In this document: one piece after another, positions 51,301 to 60,597 of the stretch
How positions within the stretch are numbered: position 1 is the first letter of the stretch
How the letters are laid out: each line of letters starts with the position of its first letter
Source: Deltaproteobacteria bacterium
GTDB taxonomy: Bacteria > JADJOY01
Assembly (NCBI GenBank): GCA_016713535.1
Contig: JADJOY010000001.1
Span: 186,001 to 250,000, forward strand
Reading direction: 5' to 3'
DNA length: 64,000 bases
Position numbers and translations under genes: made by a program
The notes under the pieces: model-generated
What the model was told of the DNA's origin: nothing
Seen by the model: the letters and a program-made list of their open reading frames with translations, nothing else
The model's database searches: none

Positions 51301-51435
51301 TCAGGTGACGATGTTCGACCATGACCTCGTCGCTCGAACGTGGCCGTGCGCCGCGAGCGCATGCGCGCCGACGACGATGAACTCAACGCCGCTGGCGTTG
51401 AACGCGGCTATGAGATCTCTGAAGTCTCGGTTCAC
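51301..51435 (-). pseudogene. N-terminal fragment of an NTase-fold protein (copy 1)
   Basis: 44 codons from GTG 51435: FRDLIAAFNASGVEF, then IVVGAHALAAHGHVRAT is the start of nucleotidyltransferases of the MNT/DUF1814 kind (VGAxALAxHG...RAT preceding the catalytic DxD). The frame then ends in RSWSNIVT and stop, before the DxD. Its 5' part overlaps the end of the small protein gene in another frame. Confidence 0.7.
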
Positions 51436-51598
51436 CGGGTTCGTCCGCGCTCCACCCCAGGCAGGCGAGCGTGAGGTCCCAGACGGCCTCGATGCGTTCC
51501 TCGGGGCTCGTATCCGGCCAGTCGTCGTTCTCGGCGCTCAGCGCACCGCTGCGCACGATCCGGGTCGAGATCTGCCTAGGAGCCGTCTCGGGCCGCAT
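51383..51598 (-). CDS. Small protein of an NTase-linked pair (copy 1)
   Basis: 71 residues from ATG 51598. The core DDWPDTSPEERIEAVW, then DLTLACLGW and closing EPRLQRS, is typical of short proteins encoded directly upstream of NTase-fold proteins; such pairs occur widely and have been proposed as toxin-antitoxin-like modules, though I cannot prove that here. Its end overlaps the NTase fragment (51301-51435) by 53 bases in another frame. The gene itself looks intact, but the partner is broken. A second copy lies at 52079-52222. Alternatively the frame reads on from a fragment of an FGE-domain gene upstream. Confidence 0.55.
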   Translation of the reverse strand: MRPETAPRQISTRIVRSGALSAENDDWPDTSPEERIEAVWDLTLACLGWSADEPGEPRLQRSHSRVQRQRR

Positions 51599-51679
51599 GG
51601 CTCGACTATACCGCCGTGGGCTCGTACGTGTGGGTGCTGCGCGTGGATCTTCCGGTTGCGATGCCTCGGGGCGCGCGCT

Positions 51680-51874
51680 CGGTCGGGTCCAGTCGTCGTC
51701 GAGGTACACGGTGTGCGGCGGCTCGTCGGCGTGCAGGCCCGACCCCATCGTGAACTCTCCGGCTGGTACCAACACCATGTCGCCGTCGCAGCCAGTCGGG
51801 CCTACGGCGAGCGCCACGACCCGAAAGGAGACGATCGCCGGAGGCGTCGCCGGTCTGCTCCGGCGTGCGTCCAT
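51680..51874 (-). pseudogene. N-terminal fragment of an FGE-domain lipoprotein
   Basis: About 65 codons starting ATG 51874 with a short signal and lipobox-like GPTGCDG, then GDMVLVPAGEFTMGS, the opening of the FGE/SUMF1 domain, and EPPHTVYLDDDW. The rest of the fold (PTEAEWE, NVWEW, GFRCA) is missing; the frame drifts into the small NTase-linked gene. A truncated gene within the decay zone. Confidence 0.65.
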
Positions 51875-51995
51875 GGGCTTGTACCCCCTCGGCAGGATCC
51901 CACCCCGCACGATTCAGCGCTCCACCCGGGCGGTACGATCCAGGGAACGGAAGATCCACCAGAGTCGTCGCTGGGTCGAGACGGGCGAGGACGTT

Positions 51996-52097
51996 CGTCG
52001 CGCGAACGCGTCCGCGCGCCGAGAGTGCGTGTGCACCCACGGCGCGGAACTCAACGTCGTGCGCGTTACACGCGGCGATCAGATCTCCGAGGTCTCG
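51996..52097 (-). pseudogene. NTase-fold remnant (copy 2)
   Basis: 34 codons homologous to copy 1: LGDLIAACNAHDVEF, then RAVGAHALSARGRVRAT. The catalytic region does not follow; the frame continues only as low-quality sequence. With the small-protein copy at 52079-52222 it forms a second, more diverged, module. Confidence 0.6.
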
Positions 52098-52222
52098 GGC
52101 CCGTCCACGTTGCACACGAAGCAGGCGAGAGTCAGCTCCCAGACGGCCTCGATACGGTCCTGGGGGCCCGTGTTGGTCCAGTCGTCGTCGCCGGGGTTCT
52201 CGCCGATCCGCAAGACACACAC
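52079..52222 (-). pseudogene. Small-protein remnant of an NTase-linked pair (copy 2)
   Basis: 47 codons: DDWTNTGPQDRIEAVW followed by ELTLACFVCN, clearly the same family as 51383-51598 (DDWPDTSPEERIEAVW). The EPRLQR end is lost and a stop follows PETSEI. Only a GTG start is available and no ribosome site is visible. Confidence 0.6.
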
Positions 52223-52253
52223 CGGGTGTCAGGATCTCGAGATCGCACCGCGC

Positions 52254-54710
52254 TCAGTTCGCCGCCTGCTCCTTTGCAGCCGCGCTCGTGTTCGCCGCGT
52301 TCGCCTCGGCTTTCTCGCCCGCGCCCATCGGCTTCACGTCGACCACGACCCGACGGATCTTGCCGGTGAACTTGTTGTCGTAGGACTTGTACGCCTCCGT
52401 CACCGGTGTGGCGTCGTCCTCGCCGACGTCCGCGGTCTCGTCGGCGGAGAAGATGATCGGCTGGGTGCGTGCGATCCGGCCCTCGGCCACCTTCTCGTCG
52501 TCGACGAACAGGGTCGCGACCCCGCCCTTGCCCAGTCCGCCGCCGTCATACGCGAACTCGAGGCGGATCGTCGCCTTGCCTGCCCGAACGGCGCGCGGCG
52601 CGGCGACCGTGTACCGCTCGAGACCGATGAAGTTGTAGACGTACGCGGGCTTCCCGCCCTTCAGGTAGAGGCTCCAGCCGCCGAAGCGGCCGCCCTGCGC
52701 GATGACCACGCCCTCCGCGCCGCCCTTGGGGATCTCGACGTCGGCGGTGATCGTGAGCGAGCGGTTCTTGATGTTGAGGAACACGTTCTCCGACATCCCC
52801 TTCATCCCGGAGTGGAGCGTGAGCGAGGTGCGGTCGCCCATGAGGTCCGGTCGCCCGGCGAGCTTGGCGTTGACCCGCTCGACCACCCGATCGTCGATGG
52901 GCAGCACGCGGTGCTTCACGGCCTCTTTCAGGAAGAGGTCCTGCAGCTCCTTGAGCTTCGCCGGGTTCTCCGCCGCCAGGTCCGTGCAGAGGCTGAAGTC
53001 CTTGGTGGTGTCGTAGAGCTCCCACTTGTCGTCGAGCAGCGCGGCGCGCGGCGTGAACTCCCACGGCGCACGGTGGAGCGTGCCCGCGAACCAGCCGTCG
53101 GCGTAGATCGCGCGGTTGCCGAACATCTCGAAGTACTGGACCGTGTGCCGGCCGGCGGCGGCGGGTTCGTCGAAGGTGTACGCCATGCTGACGCCCTCGA
53201 TCGGCGTCTGTGGCGTGCCGTTGACGACCTTCGGCTCGGGGAGGCCCGCCGCCTCGAGGACCGTGGGGGCCACGTCGATGACGTGGTGGAACTGCGAGCG
53301 CACCTCGCCCTTCGCCGTCACGCGCTTGGGCCAGTGGATCACCATGCCGTTACGCGTGCCGCCGAAGTTGGACGCCACCTGCTTGGTCCACGCAAAGGGC
53401 GCATCGCCCGCGACCGCCCAGCCCGCGGCCATGTGGGGATACGACATCGGCCCGCCCAGCTCGTCGTAGTGCTTGAGGATGTCGGCGACCGTCTCCTGGA
53501 CGCCGTTGAAGTAGGTCATCTCGCTGAACATGCCGTTGCGGCCGCCCTCGGCGCTGGTGCCGTTGTCGCCGTAGACGAAGACCAGCATGGTGTTGTCGAG
53601 CTGGCCGGTGCCCTCGATGGCCTTGACCAGGCGGCCGATCTCGGTGTCGGTGTGCTCGCCGAAGGCCGCGTAGATCTCCATCTGGCGGGCGAAGAGCTTC
53701 TTCTCGTCGGCGCTCAGCTCGTCCCAGTCCTTGATCGCCTCGGGCTTGGGGGCGAGCTTCGTCCCCGGCGGGACCACTCCGAGCTTGATCTGGCGGGCGA
53801 GGGTTTCCTCCCGCATCACGTCCCAGCCCTGGTCGAACTTGCCCTTGTTCTTGGCGATCCACTCCTTGGGCACGTGGTGTGGCGCGTGGGTGGCGCCGGG
53901 CGCGAAGTACATGAAGAACGGCTTCTCCGGCGTCAGCGCCTTCTGGAACTGCATCCAGGAGATCGCCTTGTCCGTCATGTCCACCATGAAGTGGTAGTTC
54001 GGGTCGCGCGGGATCTCGACCGGGTTCATGCCGTGGTAGAGGTACGGCGCCCACTGGTTCGTCTCGCCGCCGAAGAAGCCGTAGAACTCGTCGAAGCCGG
54101 ATCGTGTCGGCCACCGGTCGGTGGGACCCGACGGGCTGACCTCCCACGGCGCGGTCTCGTGGTTCTTGCCGAAGAAGCCCGTGCTGTAACCGTTGAGGCG
54201 CAGCATCTCGGCGAGCGGAGCCACGTTGTTCGGGCGCTTGCCCGTGTTGCCCGGGAAGGCCGTGGCCGTCTCGGTGATCCCGCCCATGTTGTTCATGTGA
54301 TGGTTGCGGCCGCTGAGCAGCGCGGTCCGGGTCGGCGAGCAGACCGCCGTCGTGTGGAACTGGTTGAAGCGCAGCCCCGCGTCCGCCAGCCGATCGACCG
54401 TCGGCATGTGGATCGGACCGCCGAAGGCGCTCGGCATGCCGAAGCCCATGTCGTCGATGAGGACGATGAGGACGTTGGGCGCGCCTTCGGGCGCTCTGAC
54501 CTCGAACCGTGGCGGCGCCGTCACGTTGCGCGCATCGAGCTCCGTGATCGGCGGGTAGCTCGGCTCTGGGACCGGCAGCACCGTCCTGTCGATCGCACCG
54601 CCGAGGGAGGGACTCTCGGTGGCAGCCGCCCACGCCAGCGCGCGCCAGCCCCACAGGGTCGCAACGATGGCCAGCACTCCAATCGCTCTCAGCATTCTCG
54701 TCGGTCTCAC
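52254..54710 (-). CDS. Arylsulfatase (type I, formylglycine-dependent)
   Basis: 818 residues, exported (signal peptide in residues 1-30). Metal ligands NVLIVLIDDMGFG, the modification motif C124-S-P-T-R in AVCSPTRTALLSGR, then GKNHE, HAPHHVPKEW and FVYGDNGTSAEGG, all classic for calcium-dependent arylsulfatases of the AtsA type. Residues about 600-790 form an extra beta-rich C-terminal domain. The Cys is converted to formylglycine by an FGE; the only FGE-fold genes here are the membrane one at 27.6 kb and a fragment at 51.7 kb. GTG 54710 has a GGGGG site; ATG 54695 is possible. Sulfated sterols or polysaccharides are plausible substrates. Confidence 0.9.
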   Translation of the reverse strand: MRPTRMLRAIGVLAIVATLWGWRALAWAAATESPSLGGAIDRTVLPVPEPSYPPITELDARNVTAPPRFEVRAPEGAPNVLIVLIDDMGFGMPSAFGGPIHMPTVDRLADAGLRFNQFHTTAVCSPTRTALLSGRNHHMNNMGGITETATAFPGNTGKRPNNVAPLAEMLRLNGYSTGFFGKNHETAPWEVSPSGPTDRWPTRSGFDEFYGFFGGETNQWAPYLYHGMNPVEIPRDPNYHFMVDMTDKAISWMQFQKALTPEKPFFMYFAPGATHAPHHVPKEWIAKNKGKFDQGWDVMREETLARQIKLGVVPPGTKLAPKPEAIKDWDELSADEKKLFARQMEIYAAFGEHTDTEIGRLVKAIEGTGQLDNTMLVFVYGDNGTSAEGGRNGMFSEMTYFNGVQETVADILKHYDELGGPMSYPHMAAGWAVAGDAPFAWTKQVASNFGGTRNGMVIHWPKRVTAKGEVRSQFHHVIDVAPTVLEAAGLPEPKVVNGTPQTPIEGVSMAYTFDEPAAAGRHTVQYFEMFGNRAIYADGWFAGTLHRAPWEFTPRAALLDDKWELYDTTKDFSLCTDLAAENPAKLKELQDLFLKEAVKHRVLPIDDRVVERVNAKLAGRPDLMGDRTSLTLHSGMKGMSENVFLNIKNRSLTITADVEIPKGGAEGVVIAQGGRFGGWSLYLKGGKPAYVYNFIGLERYTVAAPRAVRAGKATIRLEFAYDGGGLGKGGVATLFVDDEKVAEGRIARTQPIIFSADETADVGEDDATPVTEAYKSYDNKFTGKIRRVVVDVKPMGAGEKAEANAANTSAAAKEQAAN

Positions 54711-55059
54711 GTGGGGCCCCCTGGTCCGAAGGTGTCGGCTGCAACTCGTAACTCTCTCACGCCGGGGGCGGTAAGTGTTGCTCGATCGATCGCGGTCCAG
54801 CTCGAGCGACGGTCGTCGCGGGCTCCGTGACTTCGGTCTCGTCCTTCAGGACGCCACGTAGCGCGAGGGTGGTTGGTCGGGCGAGTGCCTTCATGTTCCT
54901 CCGAGGTGAGCACGGCACCCGGCTGCGGGCCCGTGCGCCTCGCCTGGTGCCTGGCCCCGGTAGGTGGGCGCGCCGCCTTGCCAGACCGGCCCCGGCGTGC
55001 GCCGTGGCGGCTGCTGGGCGGTTGGAGATCAGCGGTCGGGGACGCTTAGACTGCGCGCC
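54711..55059. other. Divergent intergenic region
   Basis: 349 bases between the arylsulfatase and the next plus-strand gene. I see no palindrome, tRNA or coding signal. The promoters of both genes must lie here. Confidence 0.5.
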
Positions 55060-55740
55060 ATGTGGGAAGACGTATCCAGCGGGTTCCTGGCGGCTCCGCT
55101 CTGGGCCCAGATCGGAATGGTGCTGTTCGCCTTCACGGCGGTCGTCATGTTCGTCTCGCCCTCGCTGACCCGGCGGCGCTACACCGCGAAGTTCGCGGCG
55201 CTGGCGGACGCCGCGGGCGCGCCCACCACGCGCCGGGACGAGTTCACCGAGTGGTTCGCGATCGAGGCCGACGGTAGGCGCTTCGAGGTGCGCCGCGAGC
55301 TCAGGGTCAGGGGAAGCGGCGGCGGCTCGAGCTACCGCGGCCCCACCGGCTACCTCCTGATCACGTCCACACCGCTGGCGGGCAGCCGCTGGGAGCTGCA
55401 CCAGCTCGAGATCGTGCCCGGGCGACTGCCGTCGATCTTCGGCGCGGCGCCGCTCGCCACCGGTGACGAGACCTTCGACGCCCGGTTCCTGGTGCGCCAG
55501 GACGGCGATCCCGTTCGCGAGGGCTGGCTCGACCCGGCCACGCGCGCCGCCGTCACGGCGTTCTTCGACACACCCGGGGTGACCGGGTCCGTGTGGGTGG
55601 AGGCGCGTGAGCTGCGTCACCTCGCGAGCGCGCCGTGGACCGGGATCGATCCGGCGTCGCTGCCGGTGCTGCTCCGTCAGCAAGCGGCGCTGGCGAGCGC
55701 CCTCGAACGCACGGCTGGCTGGCGCGGTCCCACGGCGTGA
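55060..55740 (+). CDS. Hypothetical protein with one transmembrane helix
   Basis: 226 residues. A single hydrophobic segment near the N-terminus (QIGMVLFAFTAVVMFVSPSL, residues about 17-36) followed by a soluble domain of mixed alpha/beta character with a Gly-rich turn (RVRGSGGGSSYRGPTGYLLI). Family unknown. ATG at 55060. The next gene, also a small membrane protein, begins 26 bases after its stop, so they are probably co-transcribed. Length and topology suggest a membrane-anchored cytoplasmic protein. Confidence 0.65.
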   Translation: MWEDVSSGFLAAPLWAQIGMVLFAFTAVVMFVSPSLTRRRYTAKFAALADAAGAPTTRRDEFTEWFAIEADGRRFEVRRELRVRGSGGGSSYRGPTGYLLITSTPLAGSRWELHQLEIVPGRLPSIFGAAPLATGDETFDARFLVRQDGDPVREGWLDPATRAAVTAFFDTPGVTGSVWVEARELRHLASAPWTGIDPASLPVLLRQQAALASALERTAGWRGPTA

Positions 55741-55766
55741 GTCGCCACCATCGGTCGGCTGTCGCG

Positions 55767-56178
55767 GTGCGACGCATCGTGGCGATCTGGATCACGGTCG
55801 CACTCGGCGCGATCGGCGGAGCCGCCGTGACCGCGGCCGTGCAGGAACCGAGCCAGGGCCAGGCCACCCTCGGCGAGGGCGTCTTCGGCGATCGGGAGCC
55901 GTTTCTCGACAACGAGTGGGAGACGCCGATCGGGCGGCTCCGCTTCGCCCCGCTCGCGGCCATGCCGCGGCTCGGGGCGATGCTCGACGGCGAGATCGCC
56001 GCGGCGCGCGCGGCGGGTCTGCGCGTGCGACTGGCGATCGTACGCGCCGCTGATCCCGGTGGGGCTGGGCGGAGCGTGGGCGACCTTCGTCGGCTTCGTG
56101 CGCTGGTGGCAGACGCTGCGCGCGGCCGCGAAGCGCCGCGGGGGGACGGAGCCCCCCGCGCTACGAAAAGCGACGTAG
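55767..56178 (+). CDS. Small membrane protein, unknown (frameshifted; REP unit at its end)
   Basis: About 137 codons. N-terminal helix RRIVAIWITVALGAIGGAA, a middle segment GEGVFGDREPFLDNEWETPI, and a second hydrophobic segment LIPVGLGGAWATFVGFV that is reached only if one base is dropped near 56040. In the corrected frame the gene ends KRRGGTEPPALRKAT with TAG at 56176-56178, and those last residues are encoded by the palindromic REP-like unit at 56137-56160. GTG start at 55767. Function unknown; the paired helices suggest a hairpin in the membrane. Confidence 0.55.
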
Positions 56179-56206
56179 CGATGGAGGCCCCATCCCCCGT
56201 CGCCGG
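56137..56206. repeat. REP-like palindrome doublet, overlapping a gene end
   Basis: Unit 1: CGCGGGGGG, loop ACGGAG, CCCCCCGCG (56137-56160) then CTACGA. Unit 2 is inverted (about 56178-56206): its complement starts GCGACGGGGGATGG and ends CGCTACG. The tails face each other as CGCTACG-n8-CGTAGCG. Same design as at 44378-44460. Confidence 0.6.
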
Positions 56207-56244
56207 GCCCAGGCGGCTTCCGTGAGCGACCCAGACCGAACGAT

Positions 56245-57501
56245 TCACAGCCTGGGCGCGAGGTGTTTCCCCAGGTAGGCCGCGGCGTTCTCGGGGCCGT
56301 TCCACGAGCGGCAGACGCTCGCGAAGTCCCGCGCGCGGCGCTGGGCCTCGGTGTCCGCGAGGAGCCGCTTCACCGCGTCGACGATCGCCGCCGGGGTGAG
56401 CCGGTTCTTGTGGAGGTGGACGGCGAAGCCCTTGCGGACCAGGGCGCCGAGGTTCCACTCCTGCTCGGGGTTTCCGTTGGGGATCCCGACGATCGGCGTC
56501 CCTGCCTGGCAGGCCGTGAGCAACGTGCCGATGCCGCCGTGGAGCACCGACACCTGCGCCAGCGGGTTGACCTTCTCCGCCGGGATCCAGCCGGTCACGA
56601 CGACGTTGGGCGGGGCGGGTGGGCCGCCCTCGAGCAGATTCGCCACCGGCGCGATCACCCGGAACGGCTGCCCGCCGAACGCCTGGAGCGTCTCGGCCAC
56701 CACCCGCTCGATGCCCGAGCTCCCCATCGCGAAGTAGACGATCGGCCGATCCCGCGGCAGGCGCTCGATCTCCGCGGGCACCGGCAGGTCGAGTGCCCCG
56801 AGCAGCGGCCCGATGAAGGCCGCCCGCCCCGCGAGGCGGGCCGGAATGCCGACCTCGGAGAAGCCCTCGGGCTCGGCGAAGAGCGTGTGATCGCCCTCGA
56901 ACATCCTCGATCCCGCGAGGCGCGGGAGTCCGTAGCGGCGTCCCACCCGGTTGAGGCCGCGCGCCCACATCGCGTAGCCGAAGGGGACGAGCCGGCGCGC
57001 CAGGGCATTTCGGGTTCTCTCTGGCAGCGCGCGGAGGGGAGCCCAGTCGGCGAAGTCCGGCCACCCGGCGAAGCGCCGGCTGTACTCGTCGAGCCAGGTG
57101 CTCTGCGCGACCCACACCAGCGGCACTTTCGCCGCGCGCGCCGAGACCACCACGGAGAGGCAGAACCCGGTGACCACCGCGACCGGCCGCAGCGCGCCGT
57201 AGAGCGCGAGCTCGGACTCGACGCGCCGCGCCAGGTCCGCCGCGGAGAAGAAGTCCTCCGTCCAGGACTCCATCCGGTCGGCCTTCCAGAACCGCTCGAC
57301 CGCGGCCTCGTCGAGCTGCGGCTCGAGGCGAACCACCCGGAACCCGTGCCGCTCGATGTGCGCGTGGTTGCGCCCCGCGCCGTCGTAGCTCAGGAAGACG
57401 GGCTCGAACGACCGGCGCGCGACCTTGGCGATCTCCACCATGCGCGTGACCTCGGCGAGGTTGAGCGTCTCCGCCGCGAACACGATGGTCTCTCGTGGCA
57501 T
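56245..57501 (-). CDS. UGT/MGT-like glycosyltransferase (GT1)
   Basis: 418 residues, GT-B fold. C-terminal donor-binding motif VSVLHGGIGTLLTACQAG then TPIVGIPNGNPEQEWN is that of the GT1 family, which transfers a sugar from an NDP-sugar to small hydrophobic acceptors such as sterols, polyketides or flavonoids. The N-terminal acceptor domain starts with RETIVFAAETLNLAEVTR. ATG at 57501 with GAGGGACG upstream. Intact and standing alone on the minus strand. A sterol/lipid acceptor would suit the window but is only inferred. Confidence 0.85.
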   Translation of the reverse strand: MPRETIVFAAETLNLAEVTRMVEIAKVARRSFEPVFLSYDGAGRNHAHIERHGFRVVRLEPQLDEAAVERFWKADRMESWTEDFFSAADLARRVESELALYGALRPVAVVTGFCLSVVVSARAAKVPLVWVAQSTWLDEYSRRFAGWPDFADWAPLRALPERTRNALARRLVPFGYAMWARGLNRVGRRYGLPRLAGSRMFEGDHTLFAEPEGFSEVGIPARLAGRAAFIGPLLGALDLPVPAEIERLPRDRPIVYFAMGSSGIERVVAETLQAFGGQPFRVIAPVANLLEGGPPAPPNVVVTGWIPAEKVNPLAQVSVLHGGIGTLLTACQAGTPIVGIPNGNPEQEWNLGALVRKGFAVHLHKNRLTPAAIVDAVKRLLADTEAQRRARDFASVCRSWNGPENAAAYLGKHLAPRL

Positions 57502-57684
57502 CGTCCCTCGCCTTCGCCGCCGGGCTCGCCGCACCCGTGGCGATCCGCCTCGCTCGGACCCATTCGAACGGGGATCGCAGGCCCGGTCAACGGGAGGCCT
57601 TCGTCACTTCGCGTGGCCCGTGGCGCCACCCGGCACGCCGGTGTGGCGTCCTGGAACGGCGAGAGCTCGGGCTCGGCCCTTGCC

Positions 57685-58842
57685 CTACGGCTCCGCGGAC
57701 GTCGCGGACGGCAGGGGCGGCGTCCGCTCGGCGCCGAAGTCCGCGGTCGTCCTCACCAGCGCCGCCCCCAGACCAGCGGCCCGGGGATCGGTCGGGTGAT
57801 AGCCGGAGCACACGCCCTCGGCGTCGAACCCGCGCTCGATCCGGGTGTTTCCACCGCCATCGACGACGCCACCGAGGATGCTGTCGGGGTAGTCGATGAT
57901 CATCTCGGTTTCCTGGGCGTCGTGCCACGCGTTGTCGCTCGCCACGTTGGTGGAGTTGTTGACGTTCACACCTCGCACCACGCCGTAGTTGTCGCCGAGC
58001 GCCTCGACCAGGACGTTGCTCTCGACCTGGATGTTGCTCGATCCCGCGCCCGGGAACGTGTTGCCGACGATCATCACGACGTTGCGTCCGTCCACCAGCG
58101 TGTTGTGACGGAGGGTCACGTTGACCGTCCCGGAGATCTCCCAGTCCTTCCAGCCGATCTTCACCGAGCTGCCGGCCGGCGTGTCGTAGACGAGGTTGTC
58201 CTCGAAGACGCCGGAGCCCGCGTAGAGACCGGTGTTCAGGTAGGCGCCGTGCGCCTGGTACTGGGGATCGGGGCCCTGGAAGATGTCGTGGATGCAGTTG
58301 CCCGCGACGCGCCAGTCGCTGGGCTCGCCTGGCGCGTCGCTGGTGCCGGCCACCGATAGGCCGCCGAAGGAGAGTGCGCCCGAGATCTCGTTGTCGAGCA
58401 CCTCCCAGCCGATGCCATTCACCATCTTGAGCAGCTCGTAGGACTGGTCGAGCGGTCCCGAGACCTCGTCCGTGTCCCACCGGATGTCGAGGCCCTGCAC
58501 GGTCCAGTAGTTCGCCGCCGTCAGCCAGAAGAGCCCGTAGAGAACCGGGTGCTCGCCGGGGTGGGCGCGCACCACGATCCGGGCCGCGGCCGTGCCGTCC
58601 CGGACCGCCACCTGCCGGACCTGCTCGTAGTACGTGCCGTCGCGCACGTTCAGCACGTCGCCGGGGCCGAGCCTGGTGAGGGCGTACTTGAGGGTCGCGA
58701 ACGGCGCGCTCTCGGATCCCGGGCTCTGATCGGATCCCGACGGTGACACGAAGAAGGTCTCCGGAACCTCCGGGGGTGGTGGAGGGGTGCAGGGATCCGC
58801 CGTGGCGAGCACGGCGAGGGCGGCGGCGGCGAAGTAGCGCAT
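57685..58842 (-). CDS. Secreted right-handed beta-helix protein
   Basis: 385 residues with a short signal peptide (RYFAAAALAVLATADPC). The opening FVSPSGSDQSPGSESAPFAT is typical of pectate-lyase-like/parallel beta-helix enzymes and surface proteins (it precedes the LKYAL.. helix cap). Repeated short strands follow: GWEVLDNEISGALSFGG, GVFEDNLVYDT, VNVTLRHNTLVDGRN, SNIQVESNVLVEAL, giving eight or more coils. Possible polysaccharide lyase/epimerase or adhesin; catalytic residues are not identifiable. ATG at 58842. Another repeat-rich secreted protein gene lies directly upstream on the same strand. Confidence 0.75.
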   Translation of the reverse strand: MRYFAAAALAVLATADPCTPPPPPEVPETFFVSPSGSDQSPGSESAPFATLKYALTRLGPGDVLNVRDGTYYEQVRQVAVRDGTAAARIVVRAHPGEHPVLYGLFWLTAANYWTVQGLDIRWDTDEVSGPLDQSYELLKMVNGIGWEVLDNEISGALSFGGLSVAGTSDAPGEPSDWRVAGNCIHDIFQGPDPQYQAHGAYLNTGLYAGSGVFEDNLVYDTPAGSSVKIGWKDWEISGTVNVTLRHNTLVDGRNVVMIVGNTFPGAGSSNIQVESNVLVEALGDNYGVVRGVNVNNSTNVASDNAWHDAQETEMIIDYPDSILGGVVDGGGNTRIERGFDAEGVCSGYHPTDPRAAGLGAALVRTTADFGAERTPPLPSATSAEP

Positions 58843-58997
58843 GTGGCGAGTCTCCTCCTCGGTCGACGATACCTGACCCGGGCCGTCGGCTCACGCAGGG
58901 CCGGCGGAAGCTCGTGAAGCGTCTACGGCAGAAGCGGGTCTGAGACGAATACGGACCACAGGAGTCCGTGGGCGACGATCCACGGAGCAGCGCGGCG

Positions 58998-60597
58998 TCA
59001 GGGATCGCCCGGCCGGTGCTCGAAGGACCCGATGTCACAGCGGCCGTCATCGCGGTTCGCCCCGCGCTGATCGATCGTGGAGCAAGCGGCGGCGAACCCG
59101 GCATCGCGGGCCGGGCTGCCCACGAGTAGCGGGAAGGTCTGCGTGGGCCCACCGTTCTCGTCGAGTGGACCCAGTCGAGGTTCGGCGGCGGTCGGCTGGT
59201 CGCTCGGGCCGTCGAGCCCGCACGTATCGGCTCCGGCCTCGAGGTTTCCACCCCCGGATACGAAGTTCCCGCCAATGCAGGAAGCGCCGTCGAAGAGGGT
59301 GTTGGCGAGCTCGACGGGCACGCCGGTGGTCACAAGGTCGTCGTCGACGAGCGTGACATGCTGGAGCGCCGCGGGGCCCTCCGTGTGTACACCGTTCGGC
59401 TCGATGCCCGAAAGGATGCAGCCGACCGTGTTGCCGGTCACGGTGGCATTGAGCAGGCCGAGGGTTCCCGAGTTGTAGATCCCGCCGCCGGCGCCGGGGT
59501 ATGAGCAGACCTGAACCGATGCACCGCCGATTCCGCCGTGCGCCACGAGGCTTTCCCGGACCAGAAGATCTCCCCAATTGGCGATGCCGCCGCCACTGCG
59601 TGCGTAGCTCAGTGCGCCGGTGACGCCGACGAAGTTCTGGATGAGCGACGTCTGAGCCACGAGCATCGTGCCGCCCTGGGCGTTCAGCAGCGCGCCGCCG
59701 TGGACATCGCCGACGAAGGCCGGGTTTCCCAGAGGCGTCCCGGCAACGTTGGCCAGGAAATCGGCGCGCTCGATCGCCACCGTGCCACCCGGGATGGCGC
59801 GACAGGATCGCCGTTGGCGATAGCGCCGCCCGCAGCGCTACGCACCCCTGGAACGACGAGTCGCTCACCTGAAGATCACCTGTGTTCCAGATGCAGCCGC
59901 CCGCCAGGGAGGTGGGGAAGAAGCTGGACGTTGGACCCAGGAACGACGCCTGCTCGATGACGAGCACCCCGCCCGTGTTAGCACACGGCGCTGCCGTTGG
60001 GGAGCGGCGTCAACCCGCCATAGCCAGGGAGATTCCGAAGTTTCGTACCACTGCCGAAATACCCGCGCCGAGTGGATCGACGTGCAGCACTCGATCGTCA
60101 CGAACCGCGTTGTAGAGCTGGGGCCGCTCGTCGGCACCGGGGGGGATCCGTGGTGGGAGAGGCGCCTTCGAGCACCAGGAGTCGTCGGTCACGTCCAAGT
60201 CACCCGTTTCGCCGTCGTCCTCGTCCGGGTCCGGCGATGGTGATCTCGTACGGCAAGGGCACCGTGATCGTCTGCAGGCCCGCTGTGCGATTGGCCGCGA
60301 GGATCGCTCCGCGTAGCGAACAGTCGTTGGGGACCCTTCGACGCAGGCGGTGGCGGTCGAGTCGTCGTCGATGCGATCGACGGTCAGTGGGGCCGTGCAA
60401 CTGGTCAGGCATAAGACCGTGAGCCAGCGTCCCAGCGCCGCGGGTCCTCGCCGCCGAAGCGGCGCTGCCTTCTCGCCGCGGAAGTGAGGCGAGATCGACG
60501 TTGCTCGCCCCCCGACGCGGGGCCTCGGAACTCGGACACAGGCATGTACCCGAGACGGGTCGTGAACGTTGCTGAAGCTGTCGCGTTCGTTTGCCAT
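58998..60597 (-). pseudogene. CSLREA-domain secreted protein, several frameshifts
   Basis: The pieces of one gene can be read across all three minus frames. N-terminal: signal/lipobox near WLTVLCLTSCTAP, then the CSLREA signature TVDRIDDDSTATACVEGSP plus NDCSLRGAILAAN (two frames). Middle: ISAVVRNFGIS. Then VLVIEQASFLGPTSSFF, GGCIWNTGDLQVSDSSFQG, and the intact last 260 codons with a choice-of-anchor/beta-helix body (GGGIYNSGTLGLLNATVTGN) and the closing GANRDDGRCDIGSFEH. At least four indels are needed. It may be a decayed gene or a stretch of poor consensus. ATG 60597 is the likely start. Confidence 0.6.

Noticed and set aside
51471-54830. 1119-codon open frame on the plus strand
   Set aside because: It is the complement of the arylsulfatase and its neighbours, with Arg/Val/His-biased composition; the minus strand has clear family motifs.
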